A stretch of 42,513 bases of DNA. Source: a virus. The stretch is taken from positions 1-42,513 of the IMG/VR virus record IMGVR_UViG_3300021467_000011; one strand, 5' to 3'. Below, one piece after another: positions 7,482 to 14,951 of this stretch. A model generated the notes under the pieces. The model had not been told where the DNA came from. It ran no database searches and was given only the letters and a program-made list of their open reading frames with translations. Made by a program: the position numbers and the translations under genes. Positions within the stretch are counted from its first letter, which is position 1; the number at the start of each line of letters is the position of its first letter.

Positions 7482-7676
7482 TCACCTTCTTGGTTTTGCG
7501 CGCAATGGTGTATTTGTAGAGGGGGTTTGATAGACAGCAGTTACCATCCCCGCTTCATCCAGTTTCGTCAGCACGAATCGCCGGAAACTTTCCTCGTCGA
7601 GGTCAAGGACATCAACAGTATCCCATTTGCCCTGTGCGTTGAGTGCCCTTACAAAAACCTGGTCGCGCTCAAGCAT
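7482..7676 (-). CDS. Hypothetical small protein
   Basis: The 64-residue product has a clear alpha-beta character (VFVRALNAQGKWDTVDVLDL then DEESFRRFVLTKLDEAG) and a basic tail. An AAAAGGAAAA site precedes the ATG. It is not recognised. Confidence 0.65.
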   Translation of the reverse strand: MLERDQVFVRALNAQGKWDTVDVLDLDEESFRRFVLTKLDEAGMVTAVYQTPSTNTPLRAKPRR

Positions 7677-7688
7677 TTCGTTTTCCTT

Positions 7689-7798
7689 TTAGCTGTCTTT
7701 TTCGCGCTTCAATTCGTCTCGCTTTTCCTTGAGCACCTCTTCTATCCGCTCCAGATCGCTATCTTGAAATTCGCTTTTCGTGCTTCCTTAGCAATCAT
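7689..7798 (-). pseudogene. Frameshifted short charged-helix ORF
   Basis: An ATG at 7798, 5 nt after the upstream stop, opens MIAKEARKANFK and soon ends at TAG. The neighbouring frame is open over the next part and reads QDSDLERIEEVLKEKRDE then LKREKDS to a TAA at 7689. The two halves join naturally (MIAKEARKANF-QDSDLERIEE), and the span of 110 bp is not a multiple of three, so a single-base indel or a recoding event separates them. Confidence 0.4.
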
Positions 7799-7803
7799 CG
7801 TTC

Positions 7804-8187
7804 TCAGACTGTTTCGTCGAATTCGAGATTCATCTGCTTTTCCTCGTCCGTCATCGGTCGCTCCTCAATCACTTCGTTTGTGTCCAGCCGAATCAACCTC
7901 ACTCGCTGCTTTGAGTAGTTAAGTTGCAACTGACATTCAACCGACTGGAGTTTAGTGCCTTCGCGCACCTGCCGGCCAAGAGCAAGGACTTGGGCTTGCA
8001 AGTTCTCCTTCTTACTTTTGAATTCACTCATTGTTGCCTTGCGTGTTTCCTCCAGCGCCTCAAGTTGGTCGATCTTCTCGGCAAGCTCTTTGGCTGCTTG
8101 TGCCTTTTCGTCCTTTGTCAGCTTGCACGGCAACGTGTGCAGTTCCGTGCTTCGGTGGATGAGGTCATTATCTTCCTTCTTTGTCAT
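7804..8187 (-). CDS. Coiled-coil hypothetical protein
   Basis: The 127-residue product is dominated by a long charged helix (about residues 24-80, EKAQAAKELAEKIDQLEALE onward) with heptad leucines, followed by a short beta region (QRVRLIRLDTNEVIEERP) and an acidic end. An AAAGGAAAAC site precedes the ATG. The family is not recognised; it may be an oligomeric accessory protein of the replication-lysis region. Confidence 0.65.
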   Translation of the reverse strand: MTKKEDNDLIHRSTELHTLPCKLTKDEKAQAAKELAEKIDQLEALEETRKATMSEFKSKKENLQAQVLALGRQVREGTKLQSVECQLQLNYSKQRVRLIRLDTNEVIEERPMTDEEKQMNLEFDETV

Positions 8188-8204
8188 TTTGTTTTCCTTT
8201 CAAT

Positions 8205-8975
8205 TTACTTCCTTGCGTCTTCTTTGTATCTCGTTTCGGTATTGTGATACTCGATGCCTTCAAGGTGCTTCGCCAAGTCAGTCTTGATATAGTACCGCTT
8301 CCCGAAGCGCTCCATCAGGTGGATAAATCTAACTCCGAAGTCCCGCAAATCGAATTGCGGACGACCGAAATGGTTCAAGGGGCCGACCTTGTACACGTCC
8401 GTATATTCGTGCGTATAACGCACTACCCCAATCGCCTCGTCGGGGTCAATTACCGGCTCAAGGCTCACGTGCGTCTCTATGTGCGGATAATCCCGCTTCG
8501 CAATCTTCATCGCCTCATAACGCCAGTAGGGCGGCGCCGCTCCAGGTTCGCGTAAATGGGCAATCATCGGATCGCGGGTTGTTAATGTTACACTGAACAC
8601 GTCCCCCGGAGTGTATAAATCGAAATCGTCCACAGCCTGAGTACCCGCTTTAGTCAACACCATTATCGGCAAGTCGTACCTTTTGAGGGCCTTGATGACT
8701 TTCCGCGTGTATCGAACGCCGGCATCTATCAACGGATACGGGTCGCTCATAAAACTGAGCAGAATTCGCTTTGTCGTCCCACTCAGCTTCTGGGCCTCTT
8801 TCTCCAACTCGTCCACATTGACGTGAGGCTCCGGTTCATCGCAATCCCACTTGAAGCGTTGCGCTAACTTGCGGACGTAGCAGTACGCACAACCGTGTGC
8901 ACAACCTCGGTAGTGGTTAATTGCCAGTAGTGCGTATTCCTTCGCCCGGCCTTTCGGTTCGTAGATGATGCTCAT
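8205..8975 (-). CDS. Radical SAM protein, spore photoproduct lyase-like family
   Basis: The 256-residue protein carries the radical SAM cluster motif C25-AHG-C29-AY-C32, preceded by NHYRG, and the downstream features of the SplB-like group (LLSFMSDPYPLID, MVLTKAG, THVSLEPVIDPDEAI). Such enzymes bind a 4Fe-4S cluster and S-adenosylmethionine and generate a 5'-deoxyadenosyl radical. The substrate here is unknown; repair or modification of nucleic acid is a reasonable guess because its ATG overlaps the stop of the RuvC-like resolvase (ATGA). Confidence 0.85.
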   Translation of the reverse strand: MSIIYEPKGRAKEYALLAINHYRGCAHGCAYCYVRKLAQRFKWDCDEPEPHVNVDELEKEAQKLSGTTKRILLSFMSDPYPLIDAGVRYTRKVIKALKRYDLPIMVLTKAGTQAVDDFDLYTPGDVFSVTLTTRDPMIAHLREPGAAPPYWRYEAMKIAKRDYPHIETHVSLEPVIDPDEAIGVVRYTHEYTDVYKVGPLNHFGRPQFDLRDFGVRFIHLMERFGKRYYIKTDLAKHLEGIEYHNTETRYKEDARK

Positions 8976-9529
8976 ATCTTAACAGCCCTTTCTTTTTGTC
9001 TTTCTGCATAAGTTACGGCCAGAGCCAACGCGCTCCATATATCTCTCGCGATGCCGTATAATGGGCCCGGATTTGCTTTCGTTCCAATCTGCGGAACCTT
9101 GCCCCCACCGCTCGGCTCGAATCGGTCGATAAGGGCCTGGCGGATATTGCTATCTTTGGCGCAGGTGCTGTTGCACAGATGCATCTTGACATCGCGCCGA
9201 TAGAGCAACGACCACTCGGCCTGCGTTTGACATACCGCTTCGATGAAGCGCCCTGTCCAGACGCAGGTCTGAAATATGTCTTTGCCAACCGGCATACCAA
9301 ATGATTGCACCATCTCGATGACATAGTTGGTCTTCCTGGCGTTCCCGCCGCGGGCATAGATGATATGCAATAATTCAGGATTCGGCACGATACCGAAGCC
9401 CTTTGGAATCTGGCGATATAAGTCAAATTCCAACCACGCGCTTTGTGCCGGTCCTGGGTCAATCGCAAATATTTCCGACGCTATTTCCGCCAATCCTATC
9501 ACGTTTGTTTCCATCTCTGTTTTCACCAT
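8972..9529 (-). CDS. RuvC-like Holliday junction resolvase
   Basis: The 185-residue product starts with a RuvC-type strand and first catalytic aspartate (FAIDPGPAQSAW), and ends with the last motif (GIARDIWSALALAVTYAE), whose aspartate matches the C-terminal D/DA motif of the resolvase fold. It would cut recombination or replication junctions before packaging. The start at 9529 was chosen for an AAGGAT site 9 nt upstream; a longer in-frame extension would lie inside the neighbouring gene in another frame. Translation is coupled to the radical SAM gene. Confidence 0.75.
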   Translation of the reverse strand: MVKTEMETNVIGLAEIASEIFAIDPGPAQSAWLEFDLYRQIPKGFGIVPNPELLHIIYARGGNARKTNYVIEMVQSFGMPVGKDIFQTCVWTGRFIEAVCQTQAEWSLLYRRDVKMHLCNSTCAKDSNIRQALIDRFEPSGGGKVPQIGTKANPGPLYGIARDIWSALALAVTYAERQKERAVKI

Positions 9530-9548
9530 TGTTTTTATCCTTGAGTTG

Positions 9549-10241
9549 TCAAAACGGAATGTCATCGTCCCCTTTTCCCGGCACGTTCGCCTCGACCAGC
9601 TTCTGCAGCTGTCGGCCGCGCTCGCCGTTCGTATTAGTGGGTCTGATAGCCTCATCAACAGTCTTGAGTACGGGCGCATCCTTGCCAGACCGAAGTCGCT
9701 GAAGAAATCGCTTACCGGGACTATCTGGCCCCGAGAGAATCTGGGCCTCGGCTTCCCACCGCGCATCGTCGCCTCGCAAACCGTCGTCAATAGTTGGCCC
9801 CTCTGGTTTGTCGATAACAATCCAATGCCCGCCGTAAACTTGAGCGTGCTTCTCCGCCAAAAGATGCCCGGCCCGCTTGCGGTTATCAAGATCACCGTGC
9901 AATTTCGGCGGATCTACAAAAACCGGAACGCAGCGGCCAACAAGGCAAGGTTTCTGTTCGTGCGAAATGCACTTGATGTAGGTGTCGGTTTTCAGGTCAT
10001 CATACGCGCCGCTGCTTGATTTTGGCCGCCGCATTGCAGCCCTAACTTTGTTCACGACTGGCCGGCGTGAACGACTGCCTCCCTCAGCATAATACGTTTG
10101 GATGGCGCATTTCGCCTCAAGCCAATCGTAATCGGCGAGCGCATTGAGCCAAACCTCAATTTCGCCCTCACTTGGTTTCCAATTCTGCCAGAGCGCTTGG
10201 ATTTCTTCTTGGACGAATTGTCTTGCTTCACTGCTATCCAA
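9549..10241 (-). CDS. Helicase-loader-like protein with SSB-type C-terminal tail
   Basis: The product (about 230 residues) has an N-terminal helical domain (EARQFVQEEIQALWQNWKPS to RPVVNKVRAAMRR) that resembles G39P-type replicative helicase loaders, then a middle domain with three Cys, and a flexible end that finishes exactly DDDIPF. That hexapeptide is the protein-interaction tail of bacterial SSB. A TTG at 10241 has GGGAG 7 nt upstream and overlaps the initiator stop by 8 bp, so it is the preferred start; a GTG at 10307 is the alternative. It follows the initiator gene, fitting a loader role. Confidence 0.65.
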   Translation of the reverse strand: MDSSEARQFVQEEIQALWQNWKPSEGEIEVWLNALADYDWLEAKCAIQTYYAEGGSRSRRPVVNKVRAAMRRPKSSSGAYDDLKTDTYIKCISHEQKPCLVGRCVPVFVDPPKLHGDLDNRKRAGHLLAEKHAQVYGGHWIVIDKPEGPTIDDGLRGDDARWEAEAQILSGPDSPGKRFLQRLRSGKDAPVLKTVDEAIRPTNTNGERGRQLQKLVEANVPGKGDDDIPF

Positions 10242-10860
10242 TCTCAGTCTCCCAACAACGGTGCTTGATATACTGTTGGAAATGTTTCCACGCTGGCACA
10301 AATTCACCCTTAGCTTTCATCGCCTTACGGTTGTCGATCTGCATTTGGATTACGTCAGCCAAGATAGGCACGATGTCGCGCCAGTCTTTGTGCCTGCGCT
10401 TGAGGTTTTCAAACTCGGTTCGGCCTCCACGTTTTACGCCTGGATAAAGACAGCGCGCTTGCTCAAACAAATCAAAAAAATTGTCTTTTATATCTCTTCT
10501 CTGTCTCTCCTCTGTCTCTGTCTCTGCGCCCCCAGTATGCGGAGCATCTTGCAAGCATCTTGCAAGCATTGTGCTATCATCTTGGTAGATTTCTATAAAG
10601 CCTGCATCGACAAGGGGTTGCAACGATGGAATTTTTGATAGAGGCAATTTCCGGGCGAGATATTTGCGGTCAGCGGGGATTTTCCCATTGTGTTTCCGCG
10701 CCCTATACAACCACAAGCATATCAATAGCAACTTGCAAGCATCTTGCAAGCATTCAAAATCATCGTCATCAAGCAATTCCGTGTGCAACTTAATCCAAGG
10801 TGGATTGCGCTTCTTATAATGTTGGAAGCGTTCCCAATTATGTATGCGAATATACTTCAT
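10234..10860 (-). CDS. Replication initiator / replisome organiser
   Basis: The 208-residue product begins with a winged-helix type domain (YIRIHNWERFQHYKKRNPPW, LLLICLWLYRARKHNGKIP, YLARKLPLSKI, LVDAGFIEIY) as in phage replication-organiser proteins, followed by a charged linker (AETETEERQRRD) and a C-terminal helical domain (FVPAWKHFQQYIKHRCW). It would bind the origin and recruit the loader encoded next. The gene itself contains two clusters of 11-bp iterons and an AT-rich stretch, as in lambda O. The start at 10860 has AAGTGAG upstream. Confidence 0.75.
   Translation of the reverse strand: MKYIRIHNWERFQHYKKRNPPWIKLHTELLDDDDFECLQDACKLLLICLWLYRARKHNGKIPADRKYLARKLPLSKIPSLQPLVDAGFIEIYQDDSTMLARCLQDAPHTGGAETETEERQRRDIKDNFFDLFEQARCLYPGVKRGGRTEFENLKRRHKDWRDIVPILADVIQMQIDNRKAMKAKGEFVPAWKHFQQYIKHRCWETEIG
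10543..10570. repeat. Iteron cluster 1 (11-bp tandem repeats)
   Basis: Two full copies of AGCATCTTGCA followed by a partial third. Each unit contains the palindrome CTTGCAAG, and the 11-bp period places units on one face of the helix. Confidence 0.75.
10732..10754. repeat. Iteron cluster 2 (11-bp tandem repeats)
   Basis: This 23-bp stretch is identical to 10548-10570 and lies 184 bp away. In the protein the two clusters are read as a repeated CLQDA motif in different surroundings, so the DNA rather than the peptide seems to be what is conserved. Confidence 0.75.
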
Positions 10861-10861
10861 C

Positions 10862-10939
10862 TCACTTGTAGCGCTCGAAAAAGACCGGTGAAGAATTGAT
10901 TGAAGCACAGATAGAACAAGGCTTACCGATCTCCATCAT
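10862..10939 (-). CDS. Very small CxxC protein
   Basis: A 25-codon frame (MMEIGKPCSICASIN, ending FFERYK) fills the gap between two genes. Its ATG overlaps the upstream stop (AATGATG), it has a good AAGGAAAAG site, and its TGA is one base from the initiator ATG. The KPCSIC start is like many phage zinc-knuckle proteins, so it may be a short or truncated member. Too small for certainty. Confidence 0.4.
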   Translation of the reverse strand: MMEIGKPCSICASINSSPVFFERYK

Positions 10940-11163
10940 TCTTTTCCTTCTTCAAGCAACGTATCTGCTATCCCTGCCGGTACTTGAGTAGGGTCAAGGC
11001 CCATTGCCCTCAGCTTGGCTTCGGCCAGGCGGATGCGGTGCGCGTGAGCCTTCAACTGGACCTCGCGCCGAGGGTCTTTCTCATTATCGCGCGTGCCTGA
11101 CCACGTTGAAGCCTTGCTTGGCAGTACCAGTGGTTGAGTTTTCAAATTCGTATCGTACCGCAT
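10936..11163 (-). CDS. Hypothetical helical protein
   Basis: The 75-residue product has a disordered start and an Arg/Ala-rich helix (VQLKAHAHRIRLAEAKLRAMG) ending in an acidic helix (LLEEGKE). It overlaps the upstream Cys-cluster gene by 80 bp. No family is recognised. Confidence 0.55.
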   Translation of the reverse strand: MRYDTNLKTQPLVLPSKASTWSGTRDNEKDPRREVQLKAHAHRIRLAEAKLRAMGLDPTQVPAGIADTLLEEGKE

Positions 11164-11437
11164 CGGTTTCGGTCCTGATTTCCGGTGGACAAAAATGACC
11201 GCCCAGTTCGTAATTTCGACAGACGTCGGGTCGGGTCGGGTAAATCTCGCAGAGGTTATCCTTGCCGAGAAATGGGCAGGGGGTCAGAAGCATATAGCGA
11301 CCCGGTTCGGTCGTGAATTCCTCCACGACGGCCTTGAGTCGCGGTTCTCTAATCAGGTCAACTTGATAGATGTCGTCAATAATCGCCTGGCGGCAACAGC
11401 GGCCGCATTTTTGACACTTGTTTGGTTGGTTGTCCAT
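11084..11437 (-). CDS. YkgJ-type Cys-cluster protein (UPF0153-like)
   Basis: The 117-residue product has the CxxCxxCC motif near the N-terminus (CQKCGRCCR), then PCPFLGKDNLCEIYPTRPDVC and a final HFC. These are the metal-binding residues of the YkgJ/UPF0153 family (zinc or iron-chelating, possibly Fe-S). The family is widespread in bacteria and turns up in phages; its biochemical role is not settled. Its last 27 codons overlap the next gene, where the sequence becomes Asn/Thr-rich and probably disordered. Confidence 0.8.
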   Translation of the reverse strand: MDNQPNKCQKCGRCCRQAIIDDIYQVDLIREPRLKAVVEEFTTEPGRYMLLTPCPFLGKDNLCEIYPTRPDVCRNYELGGHFCPPEIRTETDAVRYEFENSTTGTAKQGFNVVRHAR

Positions 11438-11449
11438 CCGCTTAATCGC

Positions 11450-11683
11450 TCACTTAAGTTGTGCATTAACAGCACGCAGAATTTCATCCTTGGCAGCATC
11501 CCAAATAACGTCGAAGGCGCTCACAAATTGGTCATCGTGGTATACTTGATGCACCTTATATTCCTTGCAACCTCTGCCGGTGCTCACTCTTACCGTTATT
11601 TCGTATTCGATGCAGTCGGGCCAAAAGCTATGTGGCTCTATCTCGACCAGTAATCTGTTAATCGTTCGGAAAAGGTTTTTCAT
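11450..11683 (-). CDS. Hypothetical small protein
   Basis: The 77-residue product has an N-terminal helix (MKNLFRTINRLLVEIE), strands (CIEYEITVRVS, KEYKVHQVYHDD) and a C-terminal helix (DVIWDAAKDEILRAVNAQLK). Not recognised. It overlaps the exonuclease gene end by 26 bp. Confidence 0.6.
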   Translation of the reverse strand: MKNLFRTINRLLVEIEPHSFWPDCIEYEITVRVSTGRGCKEYKVHQVYHDDQFVSAFDVIWDAAKDEILRAVNAQLK

Positions 11684-12731
11684 TGTCCTGCATCTCCTTC
11701 AGGCTTATCCGCCTGGGCGATTTTCGTTTCGGCATATCGTCGAAGTAACATTTCGTCCCGTATATCCGCCGGCCGTCGCGTGTGGCATTGCTGAATGTTT
11801 CCTCCATTTGCTTGAGCCGCGCCGATAAAGCGACGTAGCTATCGACGTAACCCTTAGGGTCTTTAGCAAACTCGGCCGGCTCGCTGTTGCACAATTCGCA
11901 CCACCGCAGCACGGGACAGATCGCACACTTGCCCGGCTCGGGCCAAGCGTCGTCGCGGCCGCTTTGCCATATCTGCACGGTTTCGGCGATCCGCGCCTCG
12001 AAGGCTTGCTCCTGCGTCAAGTCATTCGGGCCTATGACCTGGTGCCGTTCGAGCCAGACATCAGTTTGCGTGTGTCTGCGCGTATTCAGATAAATCCATC
12101 TGACGCGCTCCACATCGGGATATTTGCCCCACAGACACCAGGTGCCGACGCAGGTCTGAAAGTCATCGAGCGCCTGTTGCTTCGTGCGCTCCAGCCAGCC
12201 GGTCTTGTAATCGAGGACGACAATCAAATCCTGCTTTCGTGTCGCCAGCACCAGGTCAGGGACACAGACGATAAGCACGTCCCCCCGGTCGCCGGTGGCG
12301 GGAAAAAGACAGCGCGTCACTGTCTCCTCGGCGAGCAGCACAGCGTTGGCTGAATATCTGCGGAGTTCATTGGCGAGGTGTTTGCCAGCCCGCAGGACTT
12401 CCGGTTGTAAGTCCGGGCGCTCCAAAGCCTTAGGTAGTTCTTCGGCGAAGTAATCCGCAGCGGCTTGCAAGTCTCTGTCGGCCCATTCTATCGCTTCTTT
12501 GGCGATCGCGTGAACGATTCGGCCTGCTTCGGGCAGGACATCGTGCGTCTCGATCTCATTCTTGTGCACCTCACACAGGTGCGCCTGATGGGGACATTCT
12601 GCGTATCGGCCGAGCTCGGTACGTTGGATATAGACGGGCTTTGGCCTCTCGTAAAGGTCGGCGAGAAGGTTATCAATGTAGTTATGATTATTTTGATTGC
12701 TTATTGTTTTGTTGCGATGTGTAGTTTGCAT
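11658..12731 (-). CDS. PD-(D/E)XK exonuclease with Fe-S cluster (Cas4/AddB-like)
   Basis: The 357-residue product has the RecB-family nuclease core: His74 (RIVHAIA), Asp159 in VPDLVLA, and Asp174-Tyr-Lys176 in VVLDYKTG. Cys46 near the N-terminus and a C-terminal cluster Cys269, Cys272, Cys278, Cys281 would hold a 4Fe-4S centre, as in Cas4 and AddB. In a phage beside a RecT-like annealing protein it is the expected 5'-3' exonuclease of a two-component recombination system. The N-terminal 20 residues are Asn/His-rich and overlap the neighbouring gene by 44 bp. Confidence 0.85.
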   Translation of the reverse strand: MQTTHRNKTISNQNNHNYIDNLLADLYERPKPVYIQRTELGRYAECPHQAHLCEVHKNEIETHDVLPEAGRIVHAIAKEAIEWADRDLQAAADYFAEELPKALERPDLQPEVLRAGKHLANELRRYSANAVLLAEETVTRCLFPATGDRGDVLIVCVPDLVLATRKQDLIVVLDYKTGWLERTKQQALDDFQTCVGTWCLWGKYPDVERVRWIYLNTRRHTQTDVWLERHQVIGPNDLTQEQAFEARIAETVQIWQSGRDDAWPEPGKCAICPVLRWCELCNSEPAEFAKDPKGYVDSYVALSARLKQMEETFSNATRDGRRIYGTKCYFDDMPKRKSPRRISLKEMQDNEKPFPND

Positions 12732-13107
12732 AGACTTCGAATGTGGAAAATGCTGCGCTGCAACGCATCTTGCCTCGGCGAGGGAATATCCGGAGGAGTT
12801 TACTTTTCGGCAGACAGTCTATTGAGAAACCGATGTTGCTATTATGAAACGATGAGTGGCCGGTAAAAACAAAGGCAGTGCCGCCCAATTCGAGAACATC
12901 ACTGCAGCCGGATAGCCGGCAAACCGGATGGTGTTCGACGCAAGCAACAAAATCCATCAGGGCATAACCGCTATCGTGCAAATGCCGCATCGGCAAAACA
13001 ATAATGCTATCGAACCATCCGATGTCTTCGTTCCATTTACGCTTCGGTAAGGCGAGAAAATCCTTGCGCGTCATCTTTTCGATGTTGAGTTCCATTAGTG
13101 GGTTCAT
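12688..13107 (-). CDS. Conserved phage hypothetical in the recombination operon
   Basis: The 139-residue product has the signature MTRKDFLALPKRKWNEDIGW followed by a strand (DSIIVLP), HDSGYALMDFV and several Cys. Proteins beginning in this way are common in phage replication and recombination clusters, but I know no function for them. The last 15 or so residues are Asn/Gln/Lys-rich and lie over the start of the exonuclease gene. Start coupled to the RecT-like stop by ATGA. Confidence 0.7.
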   Translation of the reverse strand: MNPLMELNIEKMTRKDFLALPKRKWNEDIGWFDSIIVLPMRHLHDSGYALMDFVACVEHHPVCRLSGCSDVLELGGTAFVFTGHSSFHNSNIGFSIDCLPKSKLLRIFPRRGKMRCSAAFSTFEVYANYTSQQNNKQSK

Positions 13108-14090
13108 CCGAACAACTCCTTTGCTCTTGCGGTTGCTTGCTCTTCGGCTTCTGGATTCTCTTCTCCCTCGTAAACGTTTTCTGGTGGAGGTGGTGGGGGT
13201 GGGGGTTCGTCGCCGCTGAGGTCTTGGTCGATTTCTTCTTGGTCAAGCTCCCGCTCCAACAAATCGAAGTCGTCTGACTGGAGTAGCAGCAGGTCTTTCC
13301 ATTCGGCGAATTGTATTTCAGCGGAAAGCGTCGATTGGACGAACTGTAGGAACTCTTCGCGAAGCGTCTCACCGTCTTTCAAGTCGCGTAATTCCGCAAA
13401 GCGTTGGAGCAGCGTTTTGAAACGCTCCTCGTCGAACTGCTCGCGCGCGATGTCGGTCGTATCTTTAACGGCCACGTCCTGGGCCTCGTGTCGTGCAGGT
13501 GCTTGCGGAGTCGGGACTTCTTCGGGCGGCTGAATGTCGGCAAGTTCTTCGGCGGCATAGAATCCGCAGGTTACGTCGCTATAGTACCGCCTGCCGTGAC
13601 GCGAGATTGCCCTGGCCCACAGCATATCGTCGGTGTAATGCTTCCAATTGTCTTTGCCGAGCAAACCCGCCTGCTTGGCGTCGGCAAGCGAAAAGGTTGT
13701 GACCTTCAATTCCGAATCGTCTTTTCGTTTGCTTTCGACAATGCAGCATCGTTCCGGCGTGCCGGGCTCGCCCTCGAACCGGTCTTTCAGATACGCCGCC
13801 TTGCCGCTTCTGCGTATCAGGCCAGCGATTGCTTGTGCCCGCATTCCAAGTTGGCCGTTGACAAGTTGGAAATTCTGAAGGGCTTGAACCGGCTTGAAGC
13901 CCAACTCCTGACCGGCCTCGATGACATACGCCGCCTGGGCAGGATTCTGGCACCATTGCGGAACAAGGCCGCTACGCGAAAATAACTCGGCCGCAAGTTT
14001 CAATTCCGTTGCACTCCGCAGCACCAGGCCGCCGCGCACGGCCATATTAGCCGCCACGATTGCGTTCTGTTGTTTTTCCGTGTCAGTCAT
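13104..14090 (-). CDS. RecT-like single-strand annealing protein
   Basis: The 328-residue product has the RecT-type core: LAAELFSRSGLVPQWCQNP, AAYVIEAGQELGFKPVQALQ, NGQLGMRAQAIAGLI, then CIVESKRKDDSELKVTTFSLADA and DMLWARAISRHGRRY. It would coat single strands produced by the neighbouring exonuclease and pair them. The C-terminal third is acidic with an eight-proline run (GDEPPPPPPPPEN) and a final Glu/Ala-rich helix, probably a flexible interaction tail. AAGGAGG precedes the start. Confidence 0.75.
   Translation of the reverse strand: MTDTEKQQNAIVAANMAVRGGLVLRSATELKLAAELFSRSGLVPQWCQNPAQAAYVIEAGQELGFKPVQALQNFQLVNGQLGMRAQAIAGLIRRSGKAAYLKDRFEGEPGTPERCCIVESKRKDDSELKVTTFSLADAKQAGLLGKDNWKHYTDDMLWARAISRHGRRYYSDVTCGFYAAEELADIQPPEEVPTPQAPARHEAQDVAVKDTTDIAREQFDEERFKTLLQRFAELRDLKDGETLREEFLQFVQSTLSAEIQFAEWKDLLLLQSDDFDLLERELDQEEIDQDLSGDEPPPPPPPPENVYEGEENPEAEEQATARAKELFG
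13180..13208. repeat. Polyproline-coding repeat, copy in the RecT-like gene
   Basis: This 29-bp segment matches 16252-16280 at nearly every base and encodes the same EPPPPPPPPEN peptide in an otherwise unrelated protein. Confidence 0.75.
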
Positions 14091-14103
14091 CGCTTGGCCT
14101 CCT

Positions 14104-14709
14104 TCACAGCAGAGAGCTATAGAAAGGTTCGTGTCGCATATCAGCCAACGTACTCACGTCGATTTGACCGTCGTCCAGCTTCTTCAATTCCTCAAGATAA
14201 ACACGATCACGGGCCAAGCGTCGCTGTGTCTCCATCAACTTTGCCTCGATCTTCACCTTCCAAGCCGCAATAGCCTTTTTCACGAGTACGGGCCATTCAT
14301 CCAATTCTTCCGCCCAACGGGCCAGGAGGTACGCGGTCTCCGTGTACTCTTTGCCTGTATAACCAACAAGCAGCGGGTCTTTCGGGTCGGTGCGCGCGGC
14401 CCATACCTTGAACGATGAGAAGAAATTCAGATTTTTGGCGTGTGCTAATACTTGAAGCACTCGCACCGGAATCGGGCCGCCAGCATACGCTTCAACTGAT
14501 GTTTTTTGAGGGCACAATTGTTCAAAAACAAACCTCTCAACCTGCGTCATTTCACGATAAGGACAACGACTGATTTCGCCCCTTTGGGTTTTCTGGAGCA
14601 GGCTCTTTTGTCCATCCAATCCCAAGTTCTCGATAAGTTCCTTCGCCTCGTTCGTCATTTCGACGGTCTCTTGGGCCACTTCTTCGATTTCATAGGTTTC
14701 AACTTGCAT
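14104..14709 (-). CDS. Hypothetical helical protein of the recombination operon
   Basis: The 201-residue product is largely helical with an acidic N-terminus (VETYEIEEVAQETVEM), a central GGPIPVRVLQVLAHAK and a charged C-terminal helix (IEAKLMETQRRLARDRVYLE). It lies upstream of the RecT-like gene and has a GGAG site. Not recognised. A role as a single-strand-binding or nuclease accessory is possible from position only. Confidence 0.6.
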   Translation of the reverse strand: MQVETYEIEEVAQETVEMTNEAKELIENLGLDGQKSLLQKTQRGEISRCPYREMTQVERFVFEQLCPQKTSVEAYAGGPIPVRVLQVLAHAKNLNFFSSFKVWAARTDPKDPLLVGYTGKEYTETAYLLARWAEELDEWPVLVKKAIAAWKVKIEAKLMETQRRLARDRVYLEELKKLDDGQIDVSTLADMRHEPFYSSLL

Positions 14710-14726
14710 TGCCTTTTCTCCTTAAA

Positions 14727-14951
14727 TTATTCCTCCGCTTGTGTATGTGCTTCCAAACAGTCCTCACAGCAGAACCAGTCGCCTTCATCTTCTATGAAAC
14801 ATTTCGGGCACCCGAGTCGGCCGCAAGCCTCGCAAGAAACAATGCAATCCGTGCAGATTTCGGCCAGACAGTCAGGGCAGGTCGTTGCTTGGTAACTGTA
14901 CATCTCCTCCTGGCAACACGAACACTCGCCAACGGTTTTCCACCTATTCAT
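14727..14951 (-). CDS. Cys-rich zinc-binding protein
   Basis: The 74-residue product has twelve or more cysteines in paired spacing (CSCC, CPDC, CTDC, CEAC, CPKC, CCEDC), enough for two or three zinc sites, like a RING or double zinc-ribbon module. It could be a protein-protein adaptor; no specific family is claimed. Confidence 0.7.
   Translation of the reverse strand: MNRWKTVGECSCCQEEMYSYQATTCPDCLAEICTDCIVSCEACGRLGCPKCFIEDEGDWFCCEDCLEAHTQAEE

Larger units (their letters stand above)
10466..10754. other. Putative origin of replication inside the initiator gene
   Basis: The segment holds an AT-rich stretch (10466-10500), a pyrimidine tract built of CTGTCTCT-like repeats (about 10494-10526), and two iteron clusters (10543-10570 and 10732-10754). 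Lambda has the same components inside its O gene: iterons bound by the initiator next to an AT-rich, purine-asymmetric unwinding region. Assignment is by analogy; binding is not shown. Confidence 0.55.

Noticed and set aside
10489-10528. CTGTCTCT tract as a slippage-prone contingency repeat
   Set aside because: The units are irregular and keep the charged linker frame intact; an origin-associated pyrimidine tract is the simpler reading.
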